DNA from: Bacteroidales bacterium UBA3844
GTDB taxonomy: Bacteria > Bacteroidota > Bacteroidia > Bacteroidales > Paludibacteraceae
Length of the DNA stretch: 58,531 bases
NCBI GenBank assembly: GCA_002392915.1
Contig: DGHQ01000035.1
Span: 1-58,531, forward strand
Direction: 5' to 3'
Shown: positions 25,621 through 33,808 of the stretch, one piece after another
Position numbering within the stretch: position 1 is the first letter of the stretch
Layout: each line of letters starts with the position of its first letter
Notes under the pieces: generated by a model
Seen by the model: the letters and a program-made list of their open reading frames with translations, nothing else
Database searches by the model: none
Told to the model about the DNA's origin: nothing
Translations under genes and position numbers: made by a program

Positions 25621-26407
25621 TTCTTTTCTTATTTTGAATTTTCCAGCAGAATCCTAATGACATCCGTGTGCCGAGGGTATTACAGTAGTCGGCGGCATAC
25701 GAAAAATCGAAACAGTTGATTTCGAATCCTATTCCTGCCGACGGACGTATCGGCATCAGGCTCGCACCGCACCGTAGCGAAAACTTCTCCACTTTGTAGC
25801 TGAATCCCATTCGTCCGATGAAATCGTTGTTTTCAACGCCTATTTCAGTTGCCCAATTGACGTATGTGTTGATGGTGAGATTATAGGCGACGAATGCAGA
25901 AAATGTTAATTTATAATTGTCAATAGACAATGGCTGGCTTCCGATTTCAGCGTAGCAAGCCAGTAGGTTGTCTTCAGCAAAATAGCAGTATATTCCCGGT
26001 GAGACAAAGAATCCAGACATTCCTTTCTCTGCTCCAACGTGATGGTGGAGAATGTATGCTGTGGAGATTCCAGCGCTCATTCGTGGAGTGAACATCCGAG
26101 CTAAAGACACTTTTGCTGTGATGTCGTTATAGTCGGAATAGCCAAAAGTGGATAATGTATAGCTATGGACCAGATTTGATGTTGGGAAAGATATGTGCAG
26201 TGTGGTCTCTCCCAATTCCGACAGAAAAAAACTGTTGTGGTAGCCCAAACATACCTCAGTTTGTTCAAGCGACGCAGAAAATGAGCAGTTTGTGTGGTAA
26301 TCGTCGTAAACTGATACTGATCCCATTGATTGTGAGTGTGTGCTTTTTTCGTTAGAAACTGCTACTAATGAATAAATGAAAAGCACAGCTGCTAAAAAAT
26401 ATTTCAT
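25610..26407 (-). CDS. PorV/PorQ-like outer-membrane beta-barrel protein
   Basis: A 265-residue exported protein with signal peptide ending near VAVS. Repeated amphipathic strands with glycine-aromatic turns (FFVSPGIYCYF, FSAFVAYNLTINTYVNWATEIGVE, FDFSYAADYCNT) and a final SLGFCWKIQ indicate a 12-14-strand barrel like those of the PorV/FadL-type group. No catalytic motif is visible. Its 3' end overlaps the HhH-barrel gene by 11 bases, so translation of the two is probably coupled and their products may act together in the outer membrane. Confidence 0.62.
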   Translation of the reverse strand: MKYFLAAVLFIYSLVAVSNEKSTHSQSMGSVSVYDDYHTNCSFSASLEQTEVCLGYHNSFFLSELGETTLHISFPTSNLVHSYTLSTFGYSDYNDITAKVSLARMFTPRMSAGISTAYILHHHVGAEKGMSGFFVSPGIYCYFAEDNLLACYAEIGSQPLSIDNYKLTFSAFVAYNLTINTYVNWATEIGVENNDFIGRMGFSYKVEKFSLRCGASLMPIRPSAGIGFEINCFDFSYAADYCNTLGTRMSLGFCWKIQNKKRNAK

Positions 26408-26467
26408 ATGATTGCGTCAAATTAACGCTTCTGTTTTTGAATGATGAGAATTAAAGATTTTCAACGC

Positions 26468-26695
26468 CTATTTTAAAGCCATGCTACTCCATGTCCGTTT
26501 CATCATCGGAAAAAGCTCCAACCTTAGCCTTTTCATCAGATGAAGTAGCTGTTCTTCTGATTGCTCGAAAAACGATGGGACGATATTTTTAATACGTTCT
26601 TCTAGGATTGTATTGAGAAAGAATTTCATGATTATCGGGGATGACATGCAGAATTTGAACCCGAAATCACATTGCAAATCAATGAATTTTGCCAT
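26468..26695 (-). pseudogene. truncated Rpn/PD-(D/E)XK nuclease-family transposase remnant
   Basis: A 75-codon frame opening MAKFIDLQCDFGFKF, then IIMKFFLNTILEERIKNI. Intact members of the Rpn/PD-(D/E)XK transposase-like family begin with a similar MA(K/R)F(L/I)(N/D)PK.D(Y/F)GFK block and a FLN..L helix, and have about 300 residues. The nuclease core is missing here. The last 25 codons read better in another frame (DEKAKVGAFSDDETDMEVAW), suggesting a frameshift plus deletion. It is a decayed copy rather than a working gene. It lies in a 500-base gap with no other gene. Confidence 0.55.
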
Positions 26696-26821
26696 TTGCT
26701 ATTATTAATTTTGTACTAACTAGTGTCTAATCCAAACAGACTAAACGATCTCAAATGCAAATATATGGATGCTTTTTGAATTATGCAACGTCAACTATAA
26801 TTTTATATAAATTTTAAAGCG

Positions 26822-26857
26822 AAGCGTCATCTCAGACAAGAGAATGAGATGACGCTT
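26822..26857 (-). terminator. terminator-like hairpin
   Basis: AAGCGTCATCTCA pairs with TGAGATGACGCTT, a 13-bp perfect stem, downstream of the leftward barrel gene. The following minus-strand sequence is only moderately U-rich (TTTAAAATTT). Confidence 0.65.
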
Positions 26858-26923
26858 GGCATATCTAAACATCGGTAGCTTCTTATAAATTGAAGTATAA
26901 GAATCTACAGTATGCGATATAGT

Positions 26924-27577
26924 TTATCTTATTTTGAATGTAATACCTGCCTGTGCATAAGGGAATCCGTTGCCAGAGTCTGTTCCAAACTCAGCTTTGA
27001 ATCCGAATCCATTAGTCACGAAAAATCTAGCTCCAAGGAATGGACCGAAGCTGAATTTATTACGGGTTGGATTCTCTCCAAAGTAGTTGTAGAATTCAAT
27101 GTCTTCCACATAGTTCCAAATCTTCCAGTGTCCACCCATAAGCAAACCTGCATATATGTCTATTCTGTCAGTCGGATCAAAGTGGAATGCTCCACGGAAA
27201 GCTACGAAAATATTGTGCAATTCAGCATCGTAAAATAGATTGGTGTAATAGTAATATCCGTGATAGTTGTAACCATGCTTGTAACCCCACACATCATATA
27301 GATAGTAGCTTGCCATACCTCCTAAAGATATTGCCATTTTGCCACTTTTCCCCAAGCTTGCCAACCCACCGTCTACACACAATGATAGAGGTGGAATCAT
27401 TACTTCTTTAAAGTCTGTCCCTGAATGAGTCGGTGCACCGATGGTGATATCCATCGCCACACTGCCTTCTGTGAATGCTGCACTCGCACCTTTCTTTTTT
27501 CCTCCTTTTGCAGGAGCGGAAAAAGCTAGCGTAGCACATAAAATGCCACAAGTTAATGCTAATAGTTTTTTCATCAT
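26924..27577 (-). CDS. small outer-membrane beta-barrel protein
   Basis: A 217-residue exported protein; the start is at MMKKLLALTCG and six upstream codons of the open frame are unlikely. The signal peptide ends in FSA, followed by a basic linker (KGGKKKG). The rest is beta-rich with many Gly, Tyr and Phe (YYLYDVWGYKHGYNYHGYYY, FSFGPFLGARFF) and ends GITFKIR. It resembles outer-membrane-protein beta-barrel domains of OmpX/PorT type, but no specific family is clear. Monocistronic, with its own hairpin downstream. Confidence 0.65.
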   Translation of the reverse strand: MMKKLLALTCGILCATLAFSAPAKGGKKKGASAAFTEGSVAMDITIGAPTHSGTDFKEVMIPPLSLCVDGGLASLGKSGKMAISLGGMASYYLYDVWGYKHGYNYHGYYYYTNLFYDAELHNIFVAFRGAFHFDPTDRIDIYAGLLMGGHWKIWNYVEDIEFYNYFGENPTRNKFSFGPFLGARFFVTNGFGFKAEFGTDSGNGFPYAQAGITFKIR

Positions 27578-27640
27578 TTTTATTGTTTCACTCAAAACAC
27601 TGCAAAAAGTATGCCATAGCGTATAGCTCTTTTGTAGACA

Positions 27641-28822
27641 TTATACTTTTCTGCAAATTGTTAATAAATGGTTTTCGTTTTCATCTGTGGTGGCAATGAT
27701 ATATTTGTCTCCACCCTCTTTGATTCCAAGTTTTTTTCTAAGATCATCAGCCTGCAACGGAAAATTCCTGCATGTGATATTTGCTTGTTTTATGCCGTTG
27801 AGGTTTTCTTTGAGCTCTTTCTTGTTCATGGAAAAGATTTTCTCCACTTCAAATTTTCTTCCAGGAAAGTCTTCACATAATTCATCAGACGTGAATAAAT
27901 GGCTGAATGGGGCGATTTTTTTTACTTTATCGGAAGCTAGGAAGTCGCAGATGTTGGCTTTTAGAATTGCGACGTTGGGTTCGTAGAGATAGGAGAGGGG
28001 AGCAGAGTAAGAAGAGAATCCCGATGGCGACATTGATGTCGATTCCAATTTGTCTGTTGTCCCATCAGACTTGATGTTTGCCGCCACAATCCTCTTTAAT
28101 TCTGTCTTTTCCTTGCAAACAAGAATTAGTTCTTTGCATTCGTTGTCTACGGCTACTACGTGCACTTCTTCTACGCAGCCTAAATCTCTTATCGCCGACT
28201 TGATGTCGAGCATCGGTGACAGTTTCAGCATCATTCGGTCGCATTTGCTCAGCAATGTTTCTTTAAGATCTACGACATCAGGTTCACAATCTTTTATTTC
28301 CACTGTTTTTTTGCCGTTTTTGTCGCGGCGAGCAGGATCAAGAAAAATCAGATCGTAATGAGACGTTGATGCTTTTATGTATTCAATGCCGTCGGTATTT
28401 GTCGTCGATACATTCGTCGCGCCGAGTGACTTGAAATTATGAGAAGCTATTCTGCAGAGGTCTGCATTGCGTTCCACGTATTCCGCTTTTTTGAAATTGC
28501 GTGACATGAAGTAGAAGTCTATTCCCAATCCAGATGTCAGATCTATCATGGAAGCACCGTCGCCAGCAATCGATTGCTTATATAACGCCGTCTTTTCTGA
28601 AGAACATTGCTCCATGGATAATTTGACGGGATATACTATATTTTCAGCATTTGCAAACAGGGGCAATTTTGATTTTGCGATCTGACGACCTTCGATCTGT
28701 TGTAAGGCTGCACGAATATCAATATCCTTGCGCGACGAGAATTTTAACGCCAATTTCGCCACATCATCGTCCTGATGAGCGGCGATAAAGGCTAATGTGT
28801 CGGCAGAGAAAAAATCTTGCAT
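27641..28822 (-). CDS. class I SAM-dependent methyltransferase with THUMP-like domain
   Basis: A 393-residue cytoplasmic protein. After a helical N-terminal part, residues about 90-210 form a Rossmann methyltransferase: MIDLTSGLGIDFYFMSRNF (SAM-binding, slightly atypical), a VERNADL acidic loop and LIFLDPARRD, comparable to the catalytic DPPY-like motif IV. The C-terminal 100 residues match the THUMP-like/PG_1098 ferredoxin-like domain family of Bacteroidota. The THUMP-like part suggests an RNA substrate, but which RNA is unknown. It follows purU by 3 bases, so the two are cotranscribed. Confidence 0.8.
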   Translation of the reverse strand: MQDFFSADTLAFIAAHQDDDVAKLALKFSSRKDIDIRAALQQIEGRQIAKSKLPLFANAENIVYPVKLSMEQCSSEKTALYKQSIAGDGASMIDLTSGLGIDFYFMSRNFKKAEYVERNADLCRIASHNFKSLGATNVSTTNTDGIEYIKASTSHYDLIFLDPARRDKNGKKTVEIKDCEPDVVDLKETLLSKCDRMMLKLSPMLDIKSAIRDLGCVEEVHVVAVDNECKELILVCKEKTELKRIVAANIKSDGTTDKLESTSMSPSGFSSYSAPLSYLYEPNVAILKANICDFLASDKVKKIAPFSHLFTSDELCEDFPGRKFEVEKIFSMNKKELKENLNGIKQANITCRNFPLQADDLRKKLGIKEGGDKYIIATTDENENHLLTICRKV

Positions 28823-28825
28823 GAA

Positions 28826-29692
28826 TTATGAGAATACGACAGTCTTGTTCTTGTAAACCAACACTTTTCTGTCGATATGTTTTTCCACAGCACGAGAAAG
28901 TACAATCTTCTCAAGATCCTCTCCCTTGTGAATGAAGCTTTTCACAGAATCTTTGTGTGTGACGCGTGCCACATCCTGCTCGATAATCGGACCTGCGTCA
29001 AGCTCGGTAGTCACATAGTGAGACGTTGCTCCAATAATCTTCACTCCTCTTTCAAAGGCCTGGTGGTATGGTTTCGCGCCTACAAATGCTGGCAAGAAAG
29101 AGTGGTGGATGTTGATGATCTTGTTAGGGTATTTGTTGATCATATCCTCGCTGATTATCTGCATATATCTGGCAAGAACGATGAAGTCGATGTTGTTCTC
29201 TGCTAGAAGATCCATCTCGGCTTTCTCTATTTCTGCTTTGTTTTCTTTAGTCACATGGAACACATGGTATGGAATGCCGAATTTCTCGCCGACCCATGCC
29301 AAATCAGGATGGTTGGAAATGATCAATGGAATGTCGACATTAAGTTCCCCTGCGGAGTAGCGTGCAAGAATGTCAAACAAGCAGTGAGACATTTTTGATA
29401 CGAATATAGCCATGCGAGGTTTGATATCTGAGAAATACAGATTGAACTGCATGTCGTAGCGTGAGCCAAACAATGTTGAGAAGTATTCGTCCAGTTTGTC
29501 TCTAGGAATAAGGAAGTTAGTTAGATCCCACTCGATACGAGTGAAGAAAGTGTTCTGCTGATAATCCACATGCTGATCAAGGTAAAGAATGTTTCCCTTG
29601 TTCACATTTATGAAACTGGTCACTGCTGCCAAGATACCCTCTTGGTCAGGACAGTGAATAAGAAGTATCGCAGTGTTGCTTTTTTGTTCCAT
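28826..29692 (-). CDS. purU: formyltetrahydrofolate deformylase
   Basis: A 288-residue enzyme, start taken at MEQKSNTAILLIHC; an ATG five codons upstream is also possible. An ACT domain (residues about 5-85, CPDQEGILAAVTSFI) is followed by the formyl-transferase fold. The hydrolase motif is NIHHSFLPAF, with GAKPYHQAFERGVK and a GPIIEQD segment. It hydrolyses 10-formyl-THF to formate and THF, feeding formate-dependent purine synthesis and balancing one-carbon pools. The ACT domain suggests amino-acid control. Confidence 0.95.
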   Translation of the reverse strand: MEQKSNTAILLIHCPDQEGILAAVTSFINVNKGNILYLDQHVDYQQNTFFTRIEWDLTNFLIPRDKLDEYFSTLFGSRYDMQFNLYFSDIKPRMAIFVSKMSHCLFDILARYSAGELNVDIPLIISNHPDLAWVGEKFGIPYHVFHVTKENKAEIEKAEMDLLAENNIDFIVLARYMQIISEDMINKYPNKIINIHHSFLPAFVGAKPYHQAFERGVKIIGATSHYVTTELDAGPIIEQDVARVTHKDSVKSFIHKGEDLEKIVLSRAVEKHIDRKVLVYKNKTVVFS

Positions 29693-29780
29693 GTCGTTTA
29701 TTTTCATTTACAATGCAAAAATAATATTTGTGACGGTGATATGCAATTATAAATGCCAAATGCAGAATGTAAAAATGCAT

Positions 29781-29816
29781 AAAAAACAAGAGGAACACTT
29801 ATTTGTGCTCCTCTTG
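29781..29816 (-). terminator. Rho-independent terminator (leftward)
   Basis: CAAGAGGA and TCCTCTTG pair with an inner CAC/GTG, and the minus strand continues into six U (A-run 29781-29786). It ends the large T9SS type B gene before purU. Confidence 0.9.
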
Positions 29817-29836
29817 ATATTGATAGATGAATAATT

Positions 29837-32605
29837 TTATCTAATCAAAGTGAAATGTCCGAAATACTGTTGGTCTATTTCGTCAATATCTATTTCATAC
29901 CAATAATCTGTGGCTGGCAATTTGGATCCATTGTATGTGCCATCCCAACCATTCTCAAAATTCTGAGCAGTTGAAGAGTATAGTAATTTGCCGTATCTGT
30001 CATATATTTTGATTGTTGAAGTTGGATATGTATCCAGATTCTTAACTTTCCAACGGTCATTCTCTCCGTCTCCGTTAGGTGTGAAGAACACACTTGGCTC
30101 TGGTTGAACTGCTTCAACAACAATTTCCTGCTCTGCCGAACAACCTGTGCTATCTTGAACTTGAAGCAAATGCTTTCCGTATGGCAAACGGTCTTTTTTG
30201 TCAGAGTTGCTTTCCAAAAGTCCAAGGTCTTTTGAACCAAGGAACATATGGTATGGCATCGTTCCTCCAGTTACTGTATATTCGACGCTTCTATCGTCAG
30301 GGTTTACCGAATCCACACTTAATTCTGGAACTGGATGGACTGTGATTGTCTTAGATTCTTTGGCGTGACAACCTTTTGCATTCTTGTCTACATCCGAAGG
30401 CAGATCCAAGTCGGCATAGATTGTGTATGTGGTCGTCTCATTCAAGTAAAGAGTTGGACTTATGACGTTCTGTGGAACCTCTGGCTCCCAATAGTGGGTT
30501 GGAACGTAAGTTTTTCCATTCTTTGAATCATATGCCTTTAGATTGACTTCCATAGTGGCTGGTTGTCCTTCACATACTTCATCCTGGCCTCCAAACATTC
30601 TTAGACGCAATGATATCTGAACAACTTCAATATTCCAAATTGTATCTCTTGGACATCCTGATTCTGTGAATCCAGTTATTTTCTTTTGGAATGATCCAGC
30701 AACCATAAATGAGTCTCCGAACAGAATTTGTTCTCTACAGATCAAAGTGTCAAGATGAACCTCACCTCCTTCGTTTACGACCAAGTGAAGGATTGTTGTA
30801 CTATCACAGCCGTTGCTGGCTTGGCCTTTAAGCGTCTGGACAATGGTTGTGTCAATCGGATAGTCGTATATTTTGCCATCAAATTCGTAGCCATCTGATG
30901 GACATACATTTGCAGATTTCGTGACTTCTACAGGCTCAACAACAGTGATGTTAGGTGTGATTATACTGTCACATCCCCAAATTGACTGCAACTTTATATC
31001 TGATCCTTTGTATGTCCCGACTTTGTTGTATGGTACTCCGTCAGATGAATCTCCCTTACATACCGTGACCTCTTCCTCTAACTCATATTTAGGGTGGACA
31101 AAAACGTATTGGGCATGACGACAACCATCTTTGTCGAAAGCAATAGAGTCTCCTTCTATTTCATTTACATCTGTGTAAATTTTGTCAACGTTGTCGTTGG
31201 TGATATATTTGTCTCCTTCACATAGATGTTTAGGGTCATCCATTACAACATTGTCTGTCACTCTTATATAGTGCTTTTGTATAGATGTCGGACATCCAGA
31301 CTCTTGGTCTCTTTCGATAATATCGTCTAATTTGATGTCGCCTACTGTTGGATAGTCGTTATTCAAACATTGCATATCATATTTGGATTCCAATATAACA
31401 TATGGGATACATATTACGAAATAATCAACAGACGGTGCCTCTATCCACTGCACATCATTTGTTTCTGTAGTCAAGACTGTTCCGTCTGGCATTACTTTTG
31501 TAGAGTCCTTGCACATAATGACTTCAATTTTGTCTTTGTCTTCATTTATGACAAAATCTTTTTGGATAGAACATAAATTGTTGCCTACGTTGTCGTCAGT
31601 AGAAACAATAAGCCTATATGTTCCGTTATGTTTGTCCTTTTCAAATGACGGAATTGTATAACTAATGTCTTTTCCAGACTCGTATTTGCCACCTGCACTA
31701 CTGATCTCTTCAAATTTTAATGTTGATTCGTTGCGTTTATACCATTTATACACAACGTTTGTGTATGAATCGTCGAAGAAATTGTCAAACTCTGACTGAA
31801 CGTATTTTACAGACAGAGTTGCTGGCTTTTGATAGAAAAAATCGCTGGCACTTATTTCAAGTGTAGGTTGGTTGACTTCAATTGTGATGTCGTCGAGTGC
31901 AAGGTCGTATCCAGAACTGCTGACCGCAGTCGCCATTACCACAAAATATACTTTTGAGATGTTCTTCTCTTTCACCTGAAACATGGTTTCCATTTTTTTC
32001 CAGTTGCCAGGTGTTATTGTGCTAGCTGCCAGATCGTCGTTTATTGGGTCGGCAACGTCATTTCCATTCTCGTCCTGAATAGATAATCTTACAGTATTTC
32101 CTCCCCATTTTGACGCACTTGCCATATATGAAGAGAATCGAAACTGTACATTTGAACAAGAAACTTTTAACGATTTCTTATACAATATTAGATTGTTGTT
32201 TATGTCAACTGCAGGACCGTTGTCGATCGCATCAAACACCATAAAATATCCTAGCTGGGGATTTGATGGATTTGTGTGGTCTCCGAAATCTTCCCAGCAT
32301 GCACCTTGATTTCCACAATCGGTAAGCTTGTCACCCCACGTGGTTTCCGCTAATCCTGTAGATTTGATTACCATATAATTTCCAGGTGTAGGATTTATTA
32401 TTCCGGAAAAATTTAAAGGCGTATAAAATCCCTCCTCTTTATCTGCGTCGTCGTCATGGGGAGACGCTGTACATATCACTGGGTCAGATGCGTTGTTTCC
32501 TCCAAAATCCTCATTTGATACTGTACGCCACTCCATGGCATTGACTGATAAAGTCGTCGCTGATGCAATCAGTCCTAATAATATTTTAGTAAAATTCTTC
32601 ATCAT
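29837..32605 (-). CDS. large T9SS type B (gliding motility-associated C-terminal domain) protein
   Basis: A 922-residue exported protein with signal peptide ending VNA. Residues about 30-240 form a jelly-roll-like domain with VRFSSYMASASKWGG and LALDDITIEV. A long chain of modules containing GCDS(I/T)-type turns (WGCDSIITP, NGCDSTTILHLVV) follows. The last 85 residues are the CHU_C/type B sorting domain: VFFTPNGDGENDRWKVKN, IKIYDRYGKLLY, NGWDGTYNG and TDYWYEI. The type IX system should export and anchor it at the surface. A paralogous domain plan lies at 38302-40632. The ligand or role is unknown. Confidence 0.88.
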   Translation of the reverse strand: MMKNFTKILLGLIASATTLSVNAMEWRTVSNEDFGGNNASDPVICTASPHDDDADKEEGFYTPLNFSGIINPTPGNYMVIKSTGLAETTWGDKLTDCGNQGACWEDFGDHTNPSNPQLGYFMVFDAIDNGPAVDINNNLILYKKSLKVSCSNVQFRFSSYMASASKWGGNTVRLSIQDENGNDVADPINDDLAASTITPGNWKKMETMFQVKEKNISKVYFVVMATAVSSSGYDLALDDITIEVNQPTLEISASDFFYQKPATLSVKYVQSEFDNFFDDSYTNVVYKWYKRNESTLKFEEISSAGGKYESGKDISYTIPSFEKDKHNGTYRLIVSTDDNVGNNLCSIQKDFVINEDKDKIEVIMCKDSTKVMPDGTVLTTETNDVQWIEAPSVDYFVICIPYVILESKYDMQCLNNDYPTVGDIKLDDIIERDQESGCPTSIQKHYIRVTDNVVMDDPKHLCEGDKYITNDNVDKIYTDVNEIEGDSIAFDKDGCRHAQYVFVHPKYELEEEVTVCKGDSSDGVPYNKVGTYKGSDIKLQSIWGCDSIITPNITVVEPVEVTKSANVCPSDGYEFDGKIYDYPIDTTIVQTLKGQASNGCDSTTILHLVVNEGGEVHLDTLICREQILFGDSFMVAGSFQKKITGFTESGCPRDTIWNIEVVQISLRLRMFGGQDEVCEGQPATMEVNLKAYDSKNGKTYVPTHYWEPEVPQNVISPTLYLNETTTYTIYADLDLPSDVDKNAKGCHAKESKTITVHPVPELSVDSVNPDDRSVEYTVTGGTMPYHMFLGSKDLGLLESNSDKKDRLPYGKHLLQVQDSTGCSAEQEIVVEAVQPEPSVFFTPNGDGENDRWKVKNLDTYPTSTIKIYDRYGKLLYSSTAQNFENGWDGTYNGSKLPATDYWYEIDIDEIDQQYFGHFTLIR

Positions 32606-32654
32606 ACTCGTAAACCCCTATTATTTATTTTTCATTCAATTCTATTCTATATAG

Positions 32655-32662
32655 CAAAAATA
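32655..32662 (-). promoter_or_regulatory. -7 motif for the 922-residue T9SS gene
   Basis: Read leftward TATTTTTG, 50 bases before the ATG at 32605. No clear -33 TTG. Confidence 0.45.
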
Positions 32663-32741
32663 ATAAATTTTTAAATGGAGTATGCTTTTTTTTGATTTTT
32701 TTAACGGTTGCCTATTGTATAACATAAAAACAAAACAAAAA

Positions 32742-32928
32742 GCCACGCCGTGATTAAATTAAACTCCTCTGAAATAAGGAATTGGGGTACGCGTCTACTT
32801 TGTAATCCTCCGTGCGATGCAAAACAAGGTTGCGAGCAACCTTGAGTCGAGGCCCGCCATTGTAAACGACAATTTCACCCGGAATGTTGTTATAATTGTA
32901 AAGTTTAACAATCAATTGACGGCGTGGC
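32742..32928. repeat. 187-bp element with terminal inverted repeats (MITE-like)
   Basis: The ends GCCACGCCGT (32742-32751) and ACGGCGTGGC (32919-32928) are exact inverted repeats, and the match continues imperfectly inward (TTAAAC against GTTTAA). Inside are AAGGTTGC/GCAACCTT (32824-32841), a near-perfect palindrome, and ATTGT/ACAAT. There is no open frame of note. ACAAAAA occurs just outside both ends (32734-32740 and 32932-32938), but not directly abutting the right end, so a target-site duplication is uncertain. It fills most of the 405-base gap between divergent genes. It may be a miniature inverted-repeat transposable element or a folded RNA. Confidence 0.5.
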
Positions 32929-32982
32929 ATTACAAAAATAGCGTTTTTTGTGCATCTGACAAGTGTTTCCGTTTTTTTTCTT

Positions 32983-32990
32983 TATTTTTG
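32983..32990 (+). promoter_or_regulatory. -7 motif for the methyltransferase gene
   Basis: TATTTTTG lies 21 bases before the ATG at 33011 and inside the longer open frame from 32963, which argues for the shorter start. Confidence 0.45.
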
Positions 32991-33010
32991 TCTCAGTATT
33001 TTTATATGAC

Positions 33011-33724
33011 ATGGCAAAAAAAGGTACTATATATTTAATCCCAAATACACTTGGCGATTGCGACATTGACAATTTGTTCCCACAATATAATTATGTGGTG
33101 ATTCGTAAACTTCGTCATTTTATAGTTGAAGATGTCCGTACTGTCCGGAGATTCTTAAAAAAGGTAGACAAGGATATTGATATAGATTCGTTGTCTTTCT
33201 ACACTTTAAATAAACATACGTCTCCTGAAGAAATCTCGACTTTCTTGAATCCTCTTTTCGACGGAAATGACGTGGGGATTATTTCAGAGGCGGGTTGCCC
33301 GTGTGTGGCTGACCCAGGAGCGGAGGTCGTGAAGATTGCTCAGAGAAAGGATATAAAGGTGGTGCCTTTGGTCGGACCGTCGTCTATCCTTATGGGTCTT
33401 ATGGCTTCAGGCTTCAATGGTCAAAGTTTCGCTTTTGTGGGATATCTTCCGATTGAATCTGCCGACAGGTTGAATGCTGTAAAAAAACTGGAGCATCGCG
33501 CTCAAAGTGAACATCAGTCGCAGATCTTTATAGAGACTCCTTACCGCAATATGAAGATGATGCAGATGCTTCTGCAGACACTCCAGCCGAACACTCTGCT
33601 TTGCGTGGCTTGTGATGTGACTCTTGAAACTGAGTATATAGTCACAAAAACAGTGTCTGAGTGGAAAAAAATGACACTGCCTGATTTGAATAAACGTCCG
33701 TCTATATTCATTATATATAAGTAG
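33011..33724 (+). CDS. tetrapyrrole methylase-family SAM-dependent methyltransferase (RsmI-like)
   Basis: A 237-residue protein starting MAKKGTIYLIPNTLGD. It has the tetrapyrrole-methylase fold in the RsmI-like form: SEAGCPCVADPGAEVV near residues 95-110, VVPLVGPSSILMGLMASGFNGQSFAFVGYLP and FIETPYRN. RsmI 2'-O-methylates C1402 of 16S rRNA. This shorter version with CPCVADPGA is the second, Bacteroidota-wide paralogue, whose substrate is not established to my knowledge. Single gene; a -7 motif lies just upstream. Confidence 0.82.
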   Translation: MAKKGTIYLIPNTLGDCDIDNLFPQYNYVVIRKLRHFIVEDVRTVRRFLKKVDKDIDIDSLSFYTLNKHTSPEEISTFLNPLFDGNDVGIISEAGCPCVADPGAEVVKIAQRKDIKVVPLVGPSSILMGLMASGFNGQSFAFVGYLPIESADRLNAVKKLEHRAQSEHQSQIFIETPYRNMKMMQMLLQTLQPNTLLCVACDVTLETEYIVTKTVSEWKKMTLPDLNKRPSIFIIYK

Positions 33725-33749
33725 ACGGAATAGCATTTTGCATTTTATT

Positions 33750-33779
33750 TTGTGTAATCAATTCAAATCCTTAACTTTG
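33750..33779 (+). promoter_or_regulatory. promoter of the trpB2-type gene
   Basis: TTG (33750-33752), a 19-base spacer and TAACTTTG (33772-33779), 30 bases before the ATG at 33809; the TTG-initiated longer frame is therefore unlikely. Confidence 0.72.
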
Positions 33780-33808
33780 TAGAAAATATTTTGATACATT
33801 ATAATTCC

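Noticed and set aside
32742..32928. Complete insertion sequence
   Set aside because: The inverted repeats enclose only 187 bases with no transposase frame.
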